Assembly (NCBI RefSeq): GCF_009391885.1
Contig: NZ_VZII01000006.1
Span: forward strand, 1-64,000
Length of the DNA stretch: 64,000 nt
Direction: 5' to 3'
DNA from: Pseudomonas sp. MN1F
GTDB taxonomy: Bacteria; Pseudomonadota; Gammaproteobacteria; Pseudomonadales; Pseudomonadaceae
Numbering within the stretch: the stretch's first letter is position 1; each line of letters starts with the position of its first letter. Position numbers and translations under genes: made by a program. This document shows positions 43,141-51,930 of the stretch, in pieces. The notes beneath the pieces are model-generated. The model was not told the DNA's origin, searched no databases, and was given only the letters and a program-made list of their open reading frames with translations.

Positions 43141-43166
43141 TTGTTACGGTAACAATTACAAATTGT
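43141..43166. promoter_or_regulatory. Two adjoining palindromes between Rrf2 and ABC genes
   Basis: TTGTTAC-G-GTAACAA (43141-43155) is a perfect 15-bp palindrome. ACAATT-ACA-AATTGT (43152-43166) overlaps it by 4 bp. Both lie in a short AT-rich patch 68-93 bp before the binding-protein start. They are likely operators for the Rrf2 regulator, with one half-site near a promoter. Confidence 0.65.
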
Positions 43167-43233
43167 AAACAGCTTCTACGCAATCCGCTTTGACCGAACA
43201 ACAATTTCTTGCGGTTCAACAGGGGCAAATGCC

Positions 43234-44835
43234 ATGAGCGATAACAACAAGAACAATCCTCACGCCATTCTCGACGGCAGCCTGCCGCGCCGGGATTTCC
43301 TCAAGTACAGCGCGGCCGCTGCGGCCATCGCCGGGGCGTTTTCCCTAGGCCTGCCGCTGCCTGGTCATGCCGAAGAGGCCACGCCAAAGCCGGGCGGCAC
43401 CTTGCGCCTGGGCCTGGCCGGGGGCAGCACCACCGATTCCAAGGACCCAGGCTCGTGGGTCGACACCTTCACCTTCATCGGCTTCTCGGCGGTGTACAAC
43501 ACGCTCACCGAAATTTCCGTGGAAGGCACCGCCATCCCGGAGCTGGCCGAGCGCTGGGAATCGAGCCCCGACGCCAAGGTGTGGACCTTCACCTTGCGTC
43601 AGGGCGTGACCTTCCACAACGGCAAGACCCTGAATGCCGATGACGTGGTGGCCTCGATCCAGCACCACCTGGGCGACAAGTCCACCTCCGCGGCCAAGAC
43701 CGTACTGGGCGATGTCGCCAAGATCCACGCCAGCGCCCCCGACACCGTGGTGTTCAAGCTGCATTCGGGCAACGCCGACTTCGCCTACGTGGTCGCCGAC
43801 TACCACCTGGTGATCATGCCCGCCAAGGACGGCCTGGCCGACTGGCAGGCCGGCGTCGGCACTGGCGGCTATCGCATCAAGGGCTTCGAGCCGGGCGTGC
43901 GCATGGACCTGGAGCGCAGCCCGGACTACTGGAAGCCGGGCAGGGCGCACTTCGCCAGCGCCGAGCTGATCGCCATCGCCGACGGCGCCGCGCGGGTCAA
44001 CGCCCTGGTCACCGGCAAGGTCGATGTGATCAACAAGGTCGACCTCAAGACCGTAGCCTTGCTCAAGCGCAACCCGAAGCTGGTGATCGAGGAAACCAAG
44101 GGCGCCCAGCACTACACCTTCCCGATGCTCACCGACAGCGAGCAGTTCCGCGACAACAACGTGCGCATGGCCCTCAAGCACGCGATCAACCGCGAGACCC
44201 TGCTGGCCTCGGTGCTCTACGGCTACGGCCAGGTCGGCAACGACCACCCGCTGCAGCCGGCCAACCGCTTCATCAACCCGGCGCTGGAGCAGCGCGTCTA
44301 CGACCCGGACAAGGCGCGCTTCTTCCTGCGCCAGGCCGGCATGGACAGCCTCAAGGTGCGCCTGCAGGCCTCCGATGCCGCCTACAGCGGTGCGGTGGAT
44401 GCCTCGGTGCTGTTCAAGGAGCAGGCGCGTCAGGCCGGGATCGACATCGACGTGGTGCGCGAACCGGCCGATGGTTTCTTCACCAACGTGTGGATGAAGC
44501 AGCCGTTCACCACCTCGTTCTGGTACTCCAGCCTCACCGCCGACCGGATGTTCAGCATCGGCTACGCCAAGGGTGCGGCGTGGAACGAGACTCACTGGGA
44601 CAACCCGCGCTTCAACCAGTTGCTCAACGCCGCCCGTGGCGAGATGAACGAGCCGCTGCGCCGCGAGATGTACAACGAAATGCAGGCGCTGTGCCGCGAT
44701 GAAGGCGGGGCGATCGTGCCGCTGTTCGCCAGCTCCGTTGCCGCTCGCTCCAGCCGCGTGGCCCATGGCCCGCTCACGGCGCCCTATGGCGAGCTGGATG
44801 GCCTGCGGGTGATCGAGCGCTGGTGGCAAGCCTGA
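43234..44835 (+). CDS. ABC transporter substrate-binding protein, family 5 (peptide/nickel type), Tat signal
   Basis: A 533-residue extracytoplasmic solute receptor of the DppA/OppA/NikA fold. The N-terminus has a twin-arginine leader (R19-R20-D-F-L-K followed by a long alanine-rich hydrophobic run and a GHA-E cleavage site), so it is exported folded. Core features are GGTLRLGLAGGS, TFTLRQGVTFHNGKTLNADDVVASI in pieces, and the C-terminal dipeptide-binding fold. It leads an operon with two permeases, a double ATPase and a quinone reductase. The ligand is unknown. Confidence 0.9.
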   Translation: MSDNNKNNPHAILDGSLPRRDFLKYSAAAAAIAGAFSLGLPLPGHAEEATPKPGGTLRLGLAGGSTTDSKDPGSWVDTFTFIGFSAVYNTLTEISVEGTAIPELAERWESSPDAKVWTFTLRQGVTFHNGKTLNADDVVASIQHHLGDKSTSAAKTVLGDVAKIHASAPDTVVFKLHSGNADFAYVVADYHLVIMPAKDGLADWQAGVGTGGYRIKGFEPGVRMDLERSPDYWKPGRAHFASAELIAIADGAARVNALVTGKVDVINKVDLKTVALLKRNPKLVIEETKGAQHYTFPMLTDSEQFRDNNVRMALKHAINRETLLASVLYGYGQVGNDHPLQPANRFINPALEQRVYDPDKARFFLRQAGMDSLKVRLQASDAAYSGAVDASVLFKEQARQAGIDIDVVREPADGFFTNVWMKQPFTTSFWYSSLTADRMFSIGYAKGAAWNETHWDNPRFNQLLNAARGEMNEPLRREMYNEMQALCRDEGGAIVPLFASSVAARSSRVAHGPLTAPYGELDGLRVIERWWQA

Positions 44836-44883
44836 GCCGCTGACCCTGCATCCAGTCGAGGCATCCAGTAGAGGAATGGTACG

Positions 44884-45843
44884 GTGAACAATCTTGGCAA
44901 ACTGCTTGTGCAGCGGCTGGCCCTGGGCCTGTTGTCGCTGTTTGCGGTCTCGGTGGTGATCTTCCTGGCAGTCAGCCTGCTGCCAGGCGACATCGCCCAG
45001 GCCATGCTCGGCCAGTCGGCCACCCCGGAAACCGTGGCGGCCCTGCGCGCCCAGCTGGGGCTGGACCTGTCGCCGGTGCAGCGTTTCGTGCACTGGGCGT
45101 GGCGCCTGCTGCACGGTGATTTGGGCGTATCGCTGGCCAACCAGCGGCCGATCATCGAACTGGTTGGCACGCGGCTGGGCAACACCTTCAGCCTGGCCCT
45201 GCTGGCGGCGCTGTTCTCGGTGCCAACGGCGTTGCTGCTGGGCATGCTCGCGGCGTTGTACCGCAACAGCTGGTTCGACCGCCTGCTCAACACCGGCGCC
45301 TTGAGCGCCGTGTCGTTCCCCGAGTTCTTCGTCGCCTACCTGCTGATCCTGGTGTTCGCGGTAAAGCTCGAATGGCTGCCGGGTATCTCCAGCCTGCCTG
45401 CAGATGCCTCGCTGGGCGAGGTGCTGGAAGTCTCGGTGCTACCGGTGGCGACCCTGAGCCTGGTGGTGATCGCACAGATGATGCGCATGACCCGCGCCTC
45501 TCTGATCAACCTGCTGGCCAGCCCCTACATCGAAATGGCCCGGCTCAAGGGCGTGTCGCCGGCGCGGGTGATCTTCCGGCATGCCTTGCCAAATGCCCTG
45601 GCGCCGATCGTCAACGTGGTGGCGCTGAACCTGGCGTACCTGGTGGTGGGTGTAGTGGTGGTGGAAGTGGTGTTCGTCTACCCGGGGCTCGGCCAGTTGC
45701 TGGTCGACTCGGTGGCCAAGCGCGACATCCCGGTGGTGCAGGCCTGCAGCCTGATCTTCGCCGGCACCTACATCCTGCTCAATACCGGCGCCGACGTGCT
45801 GTCGATTGCCAGCAACCCACGCCTGATGCATCCGAAGGGGTAG
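44884..45843 (+). CDS. ABC transporter permease, DppB/OppB type
   Basis: First inner-membrane subunit of the Opp/Dpp-type importer, 319 residues with about six helices. It starts at GTG with GAGGAATG upstream. Family landmarks: GDIAQAMLGQSATPETVAALRAQLG in pieces (the extracellular helix of DppB proteins) and the coupling loop EMARLKGVSPARVIFRHALPN. It is 3 bp from the second permease. Confidence 0.92.
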   Translation: MNNLGKLLVQRLALGLLSLFAVSVVIFLAVSLLPGDIAQAMLGQSATPETVAALRAQLGLDLSPVQRFVHWAWRLLHGDLGVSLANQRPIIELVGTRLGNTFSLALLAALFSVPTALLLGMLAALYRNSWFDRLLNTGALSAVSFPEFFVAYLLILVFAVKLEWLPGISSLPADASLGEVLEVSVLPVATLSLVVIAQMMRMTRASLINLLASPYIEMARLKGVSPARVIFRHALPNALAPIVNVVALNLAYLVVGVVVVEVVFVYPGLGQLLVDSVAKRDIPVVQACSLIFAGTYILLNTGADVLSIASNPRLMHPKG

Positions 45844-45846
45844 ACC

Positions 45847-46674
45847 ATGAGCCTGATCACACCTGTGCTGCGTGCGCCCCTGAGCGCCAAATTCGGCCTG
45901 CTGGTGATTGTTGCCTACACCGTGGTGGCGCTGTTCGCACCGCTGCTGGCGCCGTATGGCGAAACCCAGGTAGTCGGCGAGGGCTTCGCGCCGTGGAGCC
46001 CGCAGTTCCTGCTGGGCACCGACAACCTTGGCCGCGACACCTTGAGCCGCCTGCTGTTCGGAGCCCGCAACACCCTCGGTATCGCCTTCCTGACCACCAG
46101 CCTGGCGTTCCTGCTGGGCGGCCTGTGTGGCCTGGTCGCGGCCATCAAGGGCGGCTGGATCGACCAGGGCCTGTCGCGCCTGGTGGACATCCTGATGGCC
46201 ATCCCGCAGCTGATCTTCGCCTTGCTGATCCTCAGCGTGGTCGGCACCACGGCCACCTCGCTGGTGCTGGTGATTGCCCTGCTCGACGCCACACGGGTGT
46301 TCCGCCTGTCGCGGGCGGTGGCGATGAACGTGGTGGTGCAGGACTTCGTCGAGGCTGCGCGCTTGCGCGGCGAAGGGCTGTGGTGGCTGGCCACCCGCGA
46401 AGTGCTGCCCAACGCTGCGGCGCCGCTGATTGCCGAGTTCGGCCTGCGCTTCTGTTTCGTCTTCCTGTTCATCAGCGCCTTGTCGTTCCTCGGCCTCGGC
46501 ATCCAGCCGCCGACCGCCGACTGGGGCAGCATGGTGCGCGACAACGCGGTGCTGATCACCTTCGGCGACATCAGCCCGCTGCTTCCGGCACTGGCGGTGG
46601 CGTTGATCACGGTGAGCGTGAACTTTGTCGTCGACTGGGTGCTGCACCTGTCCAGTGGCCTGAAGGAGTGCTGA
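45847..46674 (+). CDS. ABC transporter permease, DppC/OppC type
   Basis: Second permease subunit, 275 residues. The DppC N-terminal feature is seen: a short cytosolic lead, one helix, then GTDNLGRDTLSRLLFGARNTL, the classic OppC/DppC block. The coupling loop is DFVEAARLRGEGLWWLATREVLPN. It is 3 bp after the DppB-type gene and 2 bp before the ATPase. Confidence 0.92.
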   Translation: MSLITPVLRAPLSAKFGLLVIVAYTVVALFAPLLAPYGETQVVGEGFAPWSPQFLLGTDNLGRDTLSRLLFGARNTLGIAFLTTSLAFLLGGLCGLVAAIKGGWIDQGLSRLVDILMAIPQLIFALLILSVVGTTATSLVLVIALLDATRVFRLSRAVAMNVVVQDFVEAARLRGEGLWWLATREVLPNAAAPLIAEFGLRFCFVFLFISALSFLGLGIQPPTADWGSMVRDNAVLITFGDISPLLPALAVALITVSVNFVVDWVLHLSSGLKEC

Positions 46675-46676
46675 GC

Positions 46677-48311
46677 ATGAACCCCGATACCTTGCTGGAA
46701 ATCCGTGGCCTACGCATCGAAGGCCAGCATGACGACGCCTGGCACCCGCTGATCAAGGGCATCGACCTGACCCTTAAGCGCGGCGAGGTACTGGGCCTGA
46801 TCGGCGAGTCCGGTGCCGGCAAGTCGACCCTGGGCCTGGCCGCGATGGGCTATGTGCGCGACGGCTGCCGGATCACCGGCGGCAGCGTGTGCTTCGATGG
46901 CATCCAGCTGCTCGATTGCAGCGCCGAAACCCTGCGCAAGCTGCGTGGCCTGCGCATCGCCTATGTGGCGCAGAGCGCTGCCGCCTCGTTCAACCCGGCG
47001 CACCGGCTGATCGACCAGCATGTGGAAACCGCGGTGACCAATGGTGGCATCGACCGCGCCAAGGCCGAGGCCGAGGCGGTGGAGCTGTACCGCATCCTGC
47101 GCCTGCCCGACCCTGAACACATCGGCCAGCGTTACCCGCACCAGCTCTCCGGCGGCCAGTTGCAGCGGGTGATGACGGCCATGGCCATGGCCTGTCACCC
47201 GGACCTGATCATCTTCGACGAGCCGACCACGGCGCTGGACGTCACCACCCAGATCGAGGTGCTGGCGGCGATCCGCGACGCGGTGAAGACCTTCGGCAGC
47301 GCCGCGCTGTACATCAGCCATGACCTGGCGGTGGTGGCGCAGATGGCCGACCGCATCATGGTGCTGCGCCACGGCAGCCTGGTGGAGGAGGCGCAAACGC
47401 GCAACATGCTCAGTGCCCCGCAGCAGGCCTACACCCAGTCGCTGTGGGCGGTGCGCAACTTCCACACCACGGCCAAGGCCTGCCCAGGCAATGAAAAGCC
47501 CTTGTTGGAAGTGCGCAACGCCGACGCCCGCTATGGCCAGCAACCGGTGCTGCACGATGTGTCGCTGAAGCTCTATCGCGGCCAGACCCTTGCGGTCATC
47601 GGCGAGTCGGGCAGCGGCAAGAGCACCACCGCGCGCCTGATCAGCGGCCTGTTGCCGCCAACTTCGGGCCAGGTGCTGTATGACGGCGAGGCCTTGCCGG
47701 CCGACTACCGCCAGCGCAGCAAGGAGCAGCTGCGGCGCATCCAGATGATCTATCAGATCCCCGACACCGCGCTCAACCCCAGGCAGCGCATCGTCGACAT
47801 CATCGGCCGGCCACTGAGCTTCTACCTGGGCCTCAAGGGCAAGGCGCTGCGCGAGCGGGTCGCCGAACTGCTGCGGATGATCGACCTGGAGCCGGCCAAG
47901 TACATGGACCGCCTGCCGCGCGAGCTGTCGGGCGGGCAGAAGCAGCGGATCTGCATCGCTCGTGCCCTGGCTGCCGAGCCGCAGCTGATCATCTGCGACG
48001 AAGTGACCTCGGCCCTCGACCAGCTGGTCGCCGAAGGCGTGCTGAAACTGCTCGACCGTATCCAGCGCGAGCTGGGCGTGGCCTACCTGTTCATCACCCA
48101 CGACGTGGCCACCGTGCGCGCGATCGCCGACGAGGTGCTGGTAATGCAGCGCGGGCGGGTGGTCGACCACGGCAGCCGCGAGGCGATCTTCCAGCCGCCG
48201 CACCGTGACTACACCGGGCTGCTGTTCTCCTGCGAACCCGAGATGGACCCCGACTGGCTCGACCGCCTGCTGGCGTCGCGCAACTCCCATTCCCCTTTGG
48301 CAACTGTTTGA
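46677..48311 (+). CDS. ABC transporter ATP-binding protein, fused DppD-DppF type
   Basis: A 544-residue double ATPase, with both nucleotide-binding domains of an Opp/Dpp importer in one chain. Domain 1: Walker A GESGAGKST (43-51), signature LSGGQLQRV and Walker B LIIFDEP. Domain 2: Walker A GESGSGKST (about 307-315), signature LSGGQKQRI and a Walker B whose end reads LIICDEVTS, where the more usual residue after DE is P. The start is ATG 46677, 2 bp past the permease stop. Fused DppDF proteins of this length are common in proteobacteria. Confidence 0.92.
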   Translation: MNPDTLLEIRGLRIEGQHDDAWHPLIKGIDLTLKRGEVLGLIGESGAGKSTLGLAAMGYVRDGCRITGGSVCFDGIQLLDCSAETLRKLRGLRIAYVAQSAAASFNPAHRLIDQHVETAVTNGGIDRAKAEAEAVELYRILRLPDPEHIGQRYPHQLSGGQLQRVMTAMAMACHPDLIIFDEPTTALDVTTQIEVLAAIRDAVKTFGSAALYISHDLAVVAQMADRIMVLRHGSLVEEAQTRNMLSAPQQAYTQSLWAVRNFHTTAKACPGNEKPLLEVRNADARYGQQPVLHDVSLKLYRGQTLAVIGESGSGKSTTARLISGLLPPTSGQVLYDGEALPADYRQRSKEQLRRIQMIYQIPDTALNPRQRIVDIIGRPLSFYLGLKGKALRERVAELLRMIDLEPAKYMDRLPRELSGGQKQRICIARALAAEPQLIICDEVTSALDQLVAEGVLKLLDRIQRELGVAYLFITHDVATVRAIADEVLVMQRGRVVDHGSREAIFQPPHRDYTGLLFSCEPEMDPDWLDRLLASRNSHSPLATV

Positions 48312-48320
48312 GGATTGTCC

Positions 48321-49025
48321 ATGAAAGTGTTGATCGTTCACGCTCACCCCGAGCCTCAGTCCTTCACCGCCGCCCTGCGTGACCAAGCGGCAGCAACCTT
48401 CCGCGCCCAGGGCCATGAGGTGCAAGTCAGCGACCTGTACGCCATGGGCTGGAACCCGGTGGCCAGCGCAGACGACTTCAGCCATCGGGAAAACCCGGAA
48501 TACCTGGTGTATGCGCTGGAGCAGCGTCTGGGCGTGAAGAGCGGCTCCATCGCGCCGGATATACAGCAAGAGCTGGACAAGCTGCTGTGGGCCGACCTGC
48601 TGGTGCTGAACTTCCCGATCTTCTGGTTCTCGGCGCCGGCAATGCTCAAGGGCTGGATCGACCGCGTGCTGGTGTCAGGGGTGTGCTATGGCGGCAAGCG
48701 TTTCTACGACCAGGGTGGTCTGGCCGGCAAGCGCGCGCTGGTGACCGTGACCCTGGGCGGGCGTGAGCACATGTTCGGCGAGGGCGCGATCCACGGGCCG
48801 CTGGAGGACATGCTGCGGCCGATTCTGCGCGGCACCCTGGCCTATGTCGGTTTCGAGGTGCTGGAACCGTTCGTGGCCTGGCATGTGCCGTATATCAGCG
48901 ACGAGGCGCGCCAGGCGTTCCTGCACAGTTACGAACAGCGCCTGCAGCACCTGTCGGATGACCTGCCGCTGAATTTCCCGCGCCTGGATCAGTTTGATGA
49001 AGCGCTGTATCCACTGCCGCGCTGA
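48321..49025 (+). CDS. NAD(P)H:quinone oxidoreductase, flavodoxin-like fold
   Basis: A 234-residue FMN/FAD-type reductase of the NQO1/MdaB/KefF family. It begins MKVLIVHAHPEPQSFTAALRD, where the HAHP loop binds the flavin phosphate, and has LVLNFPIFWFSAPAMLKGWIDRV and ALVTVTLGG. Such enzymes reduce quinones by two electrons or support reductive detoxification. It is the last gene of the ABC operon, 9 bp after the ATPase, so the imported compound may be a quinone, nitro or azo compound, or its uptake may cause redox stress; this is inference. Confidence 0.88.
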   Translation: MKVLIVHAHPEPQSFTAALRDQAAATFRAQGHEVQVSDLYAMGWNPVASADDFSHRENPEYLVYALEQRLGVKSGSIAPDIQQELDKLLWADLLVLNFPIFWFSAPAMLKGWIDRVLVSGVCYGGKRFYDQGGLAGKRALVTVTLGGREHMFGEGAIHGPLEDMLRPILRGTLAYVGFEVLEPFVAWHVPYISDEARQAFLHSYEQRLQHLSDDLPLNFPRLDQFDEALYPLPR

Positions 49026-49047
49026 TCATAGAGCAGCTTGGATTGTC

Positions 49048-49154
49048 GGGGCCGCTTTGCGGCCCATCGCCGGCAAGCGCGGCTCCCACAGGTCCTGCGT
49101 ACGCCGATCAAGGTGGGAGCCGCGCTTGCCGGCGATGGGCTGCAAAGCAGCCCC
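49048..49154. repeat. Paired REP element (BIME-like), copy B
   Basis: The arms are identical to those of 33841-33948 and in the same direction, but the loop is the inverse of that in copy A (about 17 of 20 matches to its reverse complement). It lies between the convergent quinone-reductase and FAD-oxidase genes. Confidence 0.9.
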
Positions 49155-49168
49155 GGGGGCTCGAGCAC

Positions 49169-50560
49169 TCACGCCTTGTCCGCCTTGCCGGCCGCAGCAG
49201 CAAACTTGGCCAACTGAACATCCAGCCGGCGAGGGCGCCGGCCAAGGTCCTCGGCACGCTCCTTGCGGCGAATGGCATTGCGTACCATCAATGACCCCAG
49301 GTAACGGATGGGTTCCGGTGGGAAATGCCCGAGCGGGCCGTCGAGCAATGGCGAGCGGGTCCAGGGGTTGTCCAGCCCCAGCACCAGCGAGGACAGGATC
49401 TGACCGCCCATGTGGCACGGGCCCACACCACTGCCGGAATACCCGAAACCATAGAAGATATTGCCCTTGGCGCCCATGCGGCCGAAGAACGGCAAGCCGG
49501 TGACCGAACGATCCGAAGGGCCGTTCCAGGTTGCCGCGATATCGACGCCGGTGAATGCCGGGAAGAACTTTTCCAACGAATCGCGCAGCAGGTTCGCATA
49601 GGGTGATGGCTGGTCGAATACCGGCAGCATGCGCCCGCCGAAGGCGAAGGTATTGCCCCCTTTGCCCAGCATGAGCCGTCCGTCCGGGGTGTTGTGGTAG
49701 TAGTGAACGAAGATCCGCGAGTCGAGCACGGTCACGCCGCTGGTCAGGCCGATGCGTTCCAGCAGGTCCGGGCGAGGCTCGGTGATGATCATGTCGCTTG
49801 AGACAATCGCCACCGAACGCGAGAACTGTGGGAAGGTCCGGGCCATCCAGGCATTGATCGCCAGCACCCCATTGGCGCAGGTGACTTTGCCGTGGGGTGT
49901 GATGACCGTGGCTGGCTGCCCTTCGTCCAGGCCGACCATCGGCGTGCCTTCATGGATGCGCACGCCCAGCCCCAGTGCCACGCGGCGCAGGCCACGCACC
50001 AGCTTGGCCGGTTGTACGCTGGCCGCTGCGGGCGAGTACCAGCCTTCCAGGTGTTGGGCCGAGCCCGCCATCCGTTGCACGTCGGCGAGCGGGCGTTTGC
50101 TGAAGGTGTTGATGCCATGGCGCTCCAGCGCGGCGACTACCGCGTCGGTGGAGCCGACCTGGGCCTGGCTGGTCGAGGTGTACAGCGTGCCGTCCAGACG
50201 GTAGTCGGCATCCACGCCGTACTTTTCGCAGAAGTCGCCGATCGCATAAATGCTCTGCTCCGACGCCTTGACCAGGCGCACGGCCTCTTCGAGCCCGAAC
50301 AAACGCTCCAAGGTAAAGAACTTCGCCGACCAGGACAGCGCACAACCGCCGTTGCGCCCACTGGCCCCCGCGCCGCAGATGTCCGCTTCGACGATGACCA
50401 CATCGAGTTCGGGGTACTGTTCCTTGAGCATGATGGCGGTCCACAGGCCGGTGTAGCCGCCGCCGACAATGCAGACATCGGCGCGGGTGTCCTGGCGCAG
50501 GGGCGGGCAGGGTTCATCGGGCTGATTGTTCAGGGCTTGTTCCAGCCAGAAAGGGCGCAT
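49169..50560 (-). CDS. FAD-dependent amine oxidase (DAO family, PuuB-like)
   Basis: A 463-residue flavoprotein of the D-amino-acid oxidase/gamma-glutamylputrescine oxidase family. The N-terminal dinucleotide motif is VCIVGGGYTGLWTAIMLKE (G33-G-G..G37), followed by GAGASGRNGGCAL, the conserved FAD contact of PuuB-type oxidases. The C-terminal FYGFGYSGSGVGPCHMGGQ closes the FAD site. It would oxidise a polyamine or amino acid to an imine or aldehyde with H2O2. It is divergent from a polyamine-type binding protein and aminotransferase, with a 230-bp AT-rich control region between. Confidence 0.88.
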   Translation of the reverse strand: MRPFWLEQALNNQPDEPCPPLRQDTRADVCIVGGGYTGLWTAIMLKEQYPELDVVIVEADICGAGASGRNGGCALSWSAKFFTLERLFGLEEAVRLVKASEQSIYAIGDFCEKYGVDADYRLDGTLYTSTSQAQVGSTDAVVAALERHGINTFSKRPLADVQRMAGSAQHLEGWYSPAAASVQPAKLVRGLRRVALGLGVRIHEGTPMVGLDEGQPATVITPHGKVTCANGVLAINAWMARTFPQFSRSVAIVSSDMIITEPRPDLLERIGLTSGVTVLDSRIFVHYYHNTPDGRLMLGKGGNTFAFGGRMLPVFDQPSPYANLLRDSLEKFFPAFTGVDIAATWNGPSDRSVTGLPFFGRMGAKGNIFYGFGYSGSGVGPCHMGGQILSSLVLGLDNPWTRSPLLDGPLGHFPPEPIRYLGSLMVRNAIRRKERAEDLGRRPRRLDVQLAKFAAAAGKADKA

Positions 50561-50637
50561 CGTGCTTCTCCAGAAAGGGACCGAAAAGGGCGCCGAGCAA
50601 GGTGCGCCCTGTGTCACGCATCCTTGCAGTGCACTGT

Positions 50638-50690
50638 GCATAAATAAAATCGATTTAACGTATGGATATATAAGTTCAGGCTATTTATGC
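50638..50690. promoter_or_regulatory. AT-rich divergent control region with nested palindromes
   Basis: GCATAAATA (50638-50646) and TATTTATGC (50682-50690) form 9-bp inverted arms. AAATCGATTT (50647-50656) is a perfect 10-bp palindrome inside them. The region is markedly more AT-rich than its surroundings and lies between the FAD oxidase and the binding-protein gene, a likely shared operator-promoter zone. Confidence 0.5.
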
Positions 50691-50790
50691 GCGACCCCAC
50701 CCATTCGGGTTATGGCCCCGTGGCCCAATCCCCCCGATAGTGGCTCCATCCGCTCACCCGAGCCGATCCTGATCACACGATGGAGTTGCT

Positions 50791-51894
50791 ATGCGCAAGG
50801 CATTGAAGGTGATTTCCAGTCTGCTGATGTGTTGTTCCGCCACGGCCGCCCTGGCCAGCGAACCAGACACCAGCAATACGCTCAGGTTGTACAACTGGAC
50901 CGACTACATCGGCGAAAACACCCTCGCCGATTTTGAAAAACAAACCGGTATCAAGGTGATCTACGACACCTTCGACGGCTACGAGACGGTCCAGACCAAA
51001 CTGCTCACCGGCCGCTCCGGCTACGACCTGGTGATGCTCAATGGCTCGCTGGTGCCACCGCTGATCAAGGCCGGGGTGTTCCAGCCGCTGGACAAGAGCA
51101 AGCTGCCCAGCTGGGCCAACCTCGACCCGCAGGTGGTGCAGAGCCTGCAAGCCTTCGACCCCGGCATGGTCTACTCGGCGCCCTACACCTGGGGCAGCTC
51201 CGGCATCACCTACAACGTCGACAAGATCAAGCAGCGCATGCCCGACGCGCCCATCGGCTCGCTGGCCATGCTGTTCGACCCGAAGATCGTCTCGCGCTTC
51301 GCCGACTGCGGCGTGACCGTGATGGACGCGCCCAGCGAAGTCATCCCGCTGGCCCTCAAGTACCTCGGCAAAGACCCGCAGAGCGCCAAACCGGCCGACC
51401 TCAAGGCCGCCCAGGACGTGCTCATGGGCATCCGCCCCTACATCAAGAAATTCGACTCGGTGAACTACCTCACCAGCCTGCCCAACGGTGACGTGTGCAT
51501 GGCCCTGACCTGGTCCGGCGACTACGCCACCGCCCAGGCCCGCGCGGTGGAGGCGAAGAAGGACATCAACCTGGCGTTCTTCATTCCCAAGGAAGGCTCG
51601 CTGATCTGGTTCGACAGCCTCTACCTGCCCAACGATGCGCCCCACGTGGCCAACGCCCACCGCTTCATCGAATACCTGCTGCAGCCCAAGACCATGGCCG
51701 AGGTGACCAACTACATCCACTACGCCAACAGCAACGCGGCCGCCACGCCGCTGGTGCAGGCCGATATCCGCAACGACCCGGCCATCTACCCCGACGAGCA
51801 GACCCGTGAGCGGTTGTTCACCCAGAAGTCCCAGGACCCGCAGGCCATGCGCGCCATCACCCGGGTCTGGAGCACGGTCAAGACCGGCATCTGA
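50791..51894 (+). CDS. Polyamine-type ABC substrate-binding protein (PotF/SpuD family)
   Basis: A 367-residue periplasmic protein with a signal peptide (SSLLMCCSATAALA-S). The PotF-family pattern is seen: LRLYNWTDYIGENTLADFEKQTG in two pieces, GYDLVMLNGSLV, YTWGSSGITYN and the ligand-site stretch CMALTWSGDYATA. Homologues bind putrescine, spermidine, or GABA and 5-aminovalerate. No permease or ATPase is nearby, so it must work with an importer encoded elsewhere or act as a sensor. It is in one run with the aminotransferase, 36 bp downstream. Confidence 0.9.
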   Translation: MRKALKVISSLLMCCSATAALASEPDTSNTLRLYNWTDYIGENTLADFEKQTGIKVIYDTFDGYETVQTKLLTGRSGYDLVMLNGSLVPPLIKAGVFQPLDKSKLPSWANLDPQVVQSLQAFDPGMVYSAPYTWGSSGITYNVDKIKQRMPDAPIGSLAMLFDPKIVSRFADCGVTVMDAPSEVIPLALKYLGKDPQSAKPADLKAAQDVLMGIRPYIKKFDSVNYLTSLPNGDVCMALTWSGDYATAQARAVEAKKDINLAFFIPKEGSLIWFDSLYLPNDAPHVANAHRFIEYLLQPKTMAEVTNYIHYANSNAAATPLVQADIRNDPAIYPDEQTRERLFTQKSQDPQAMRAITRVWSTVKTGI

Positions 51895-51930
51895 CTCCTT
51901 TCACCGTACCGATCCGACAAGGAATTGCTT

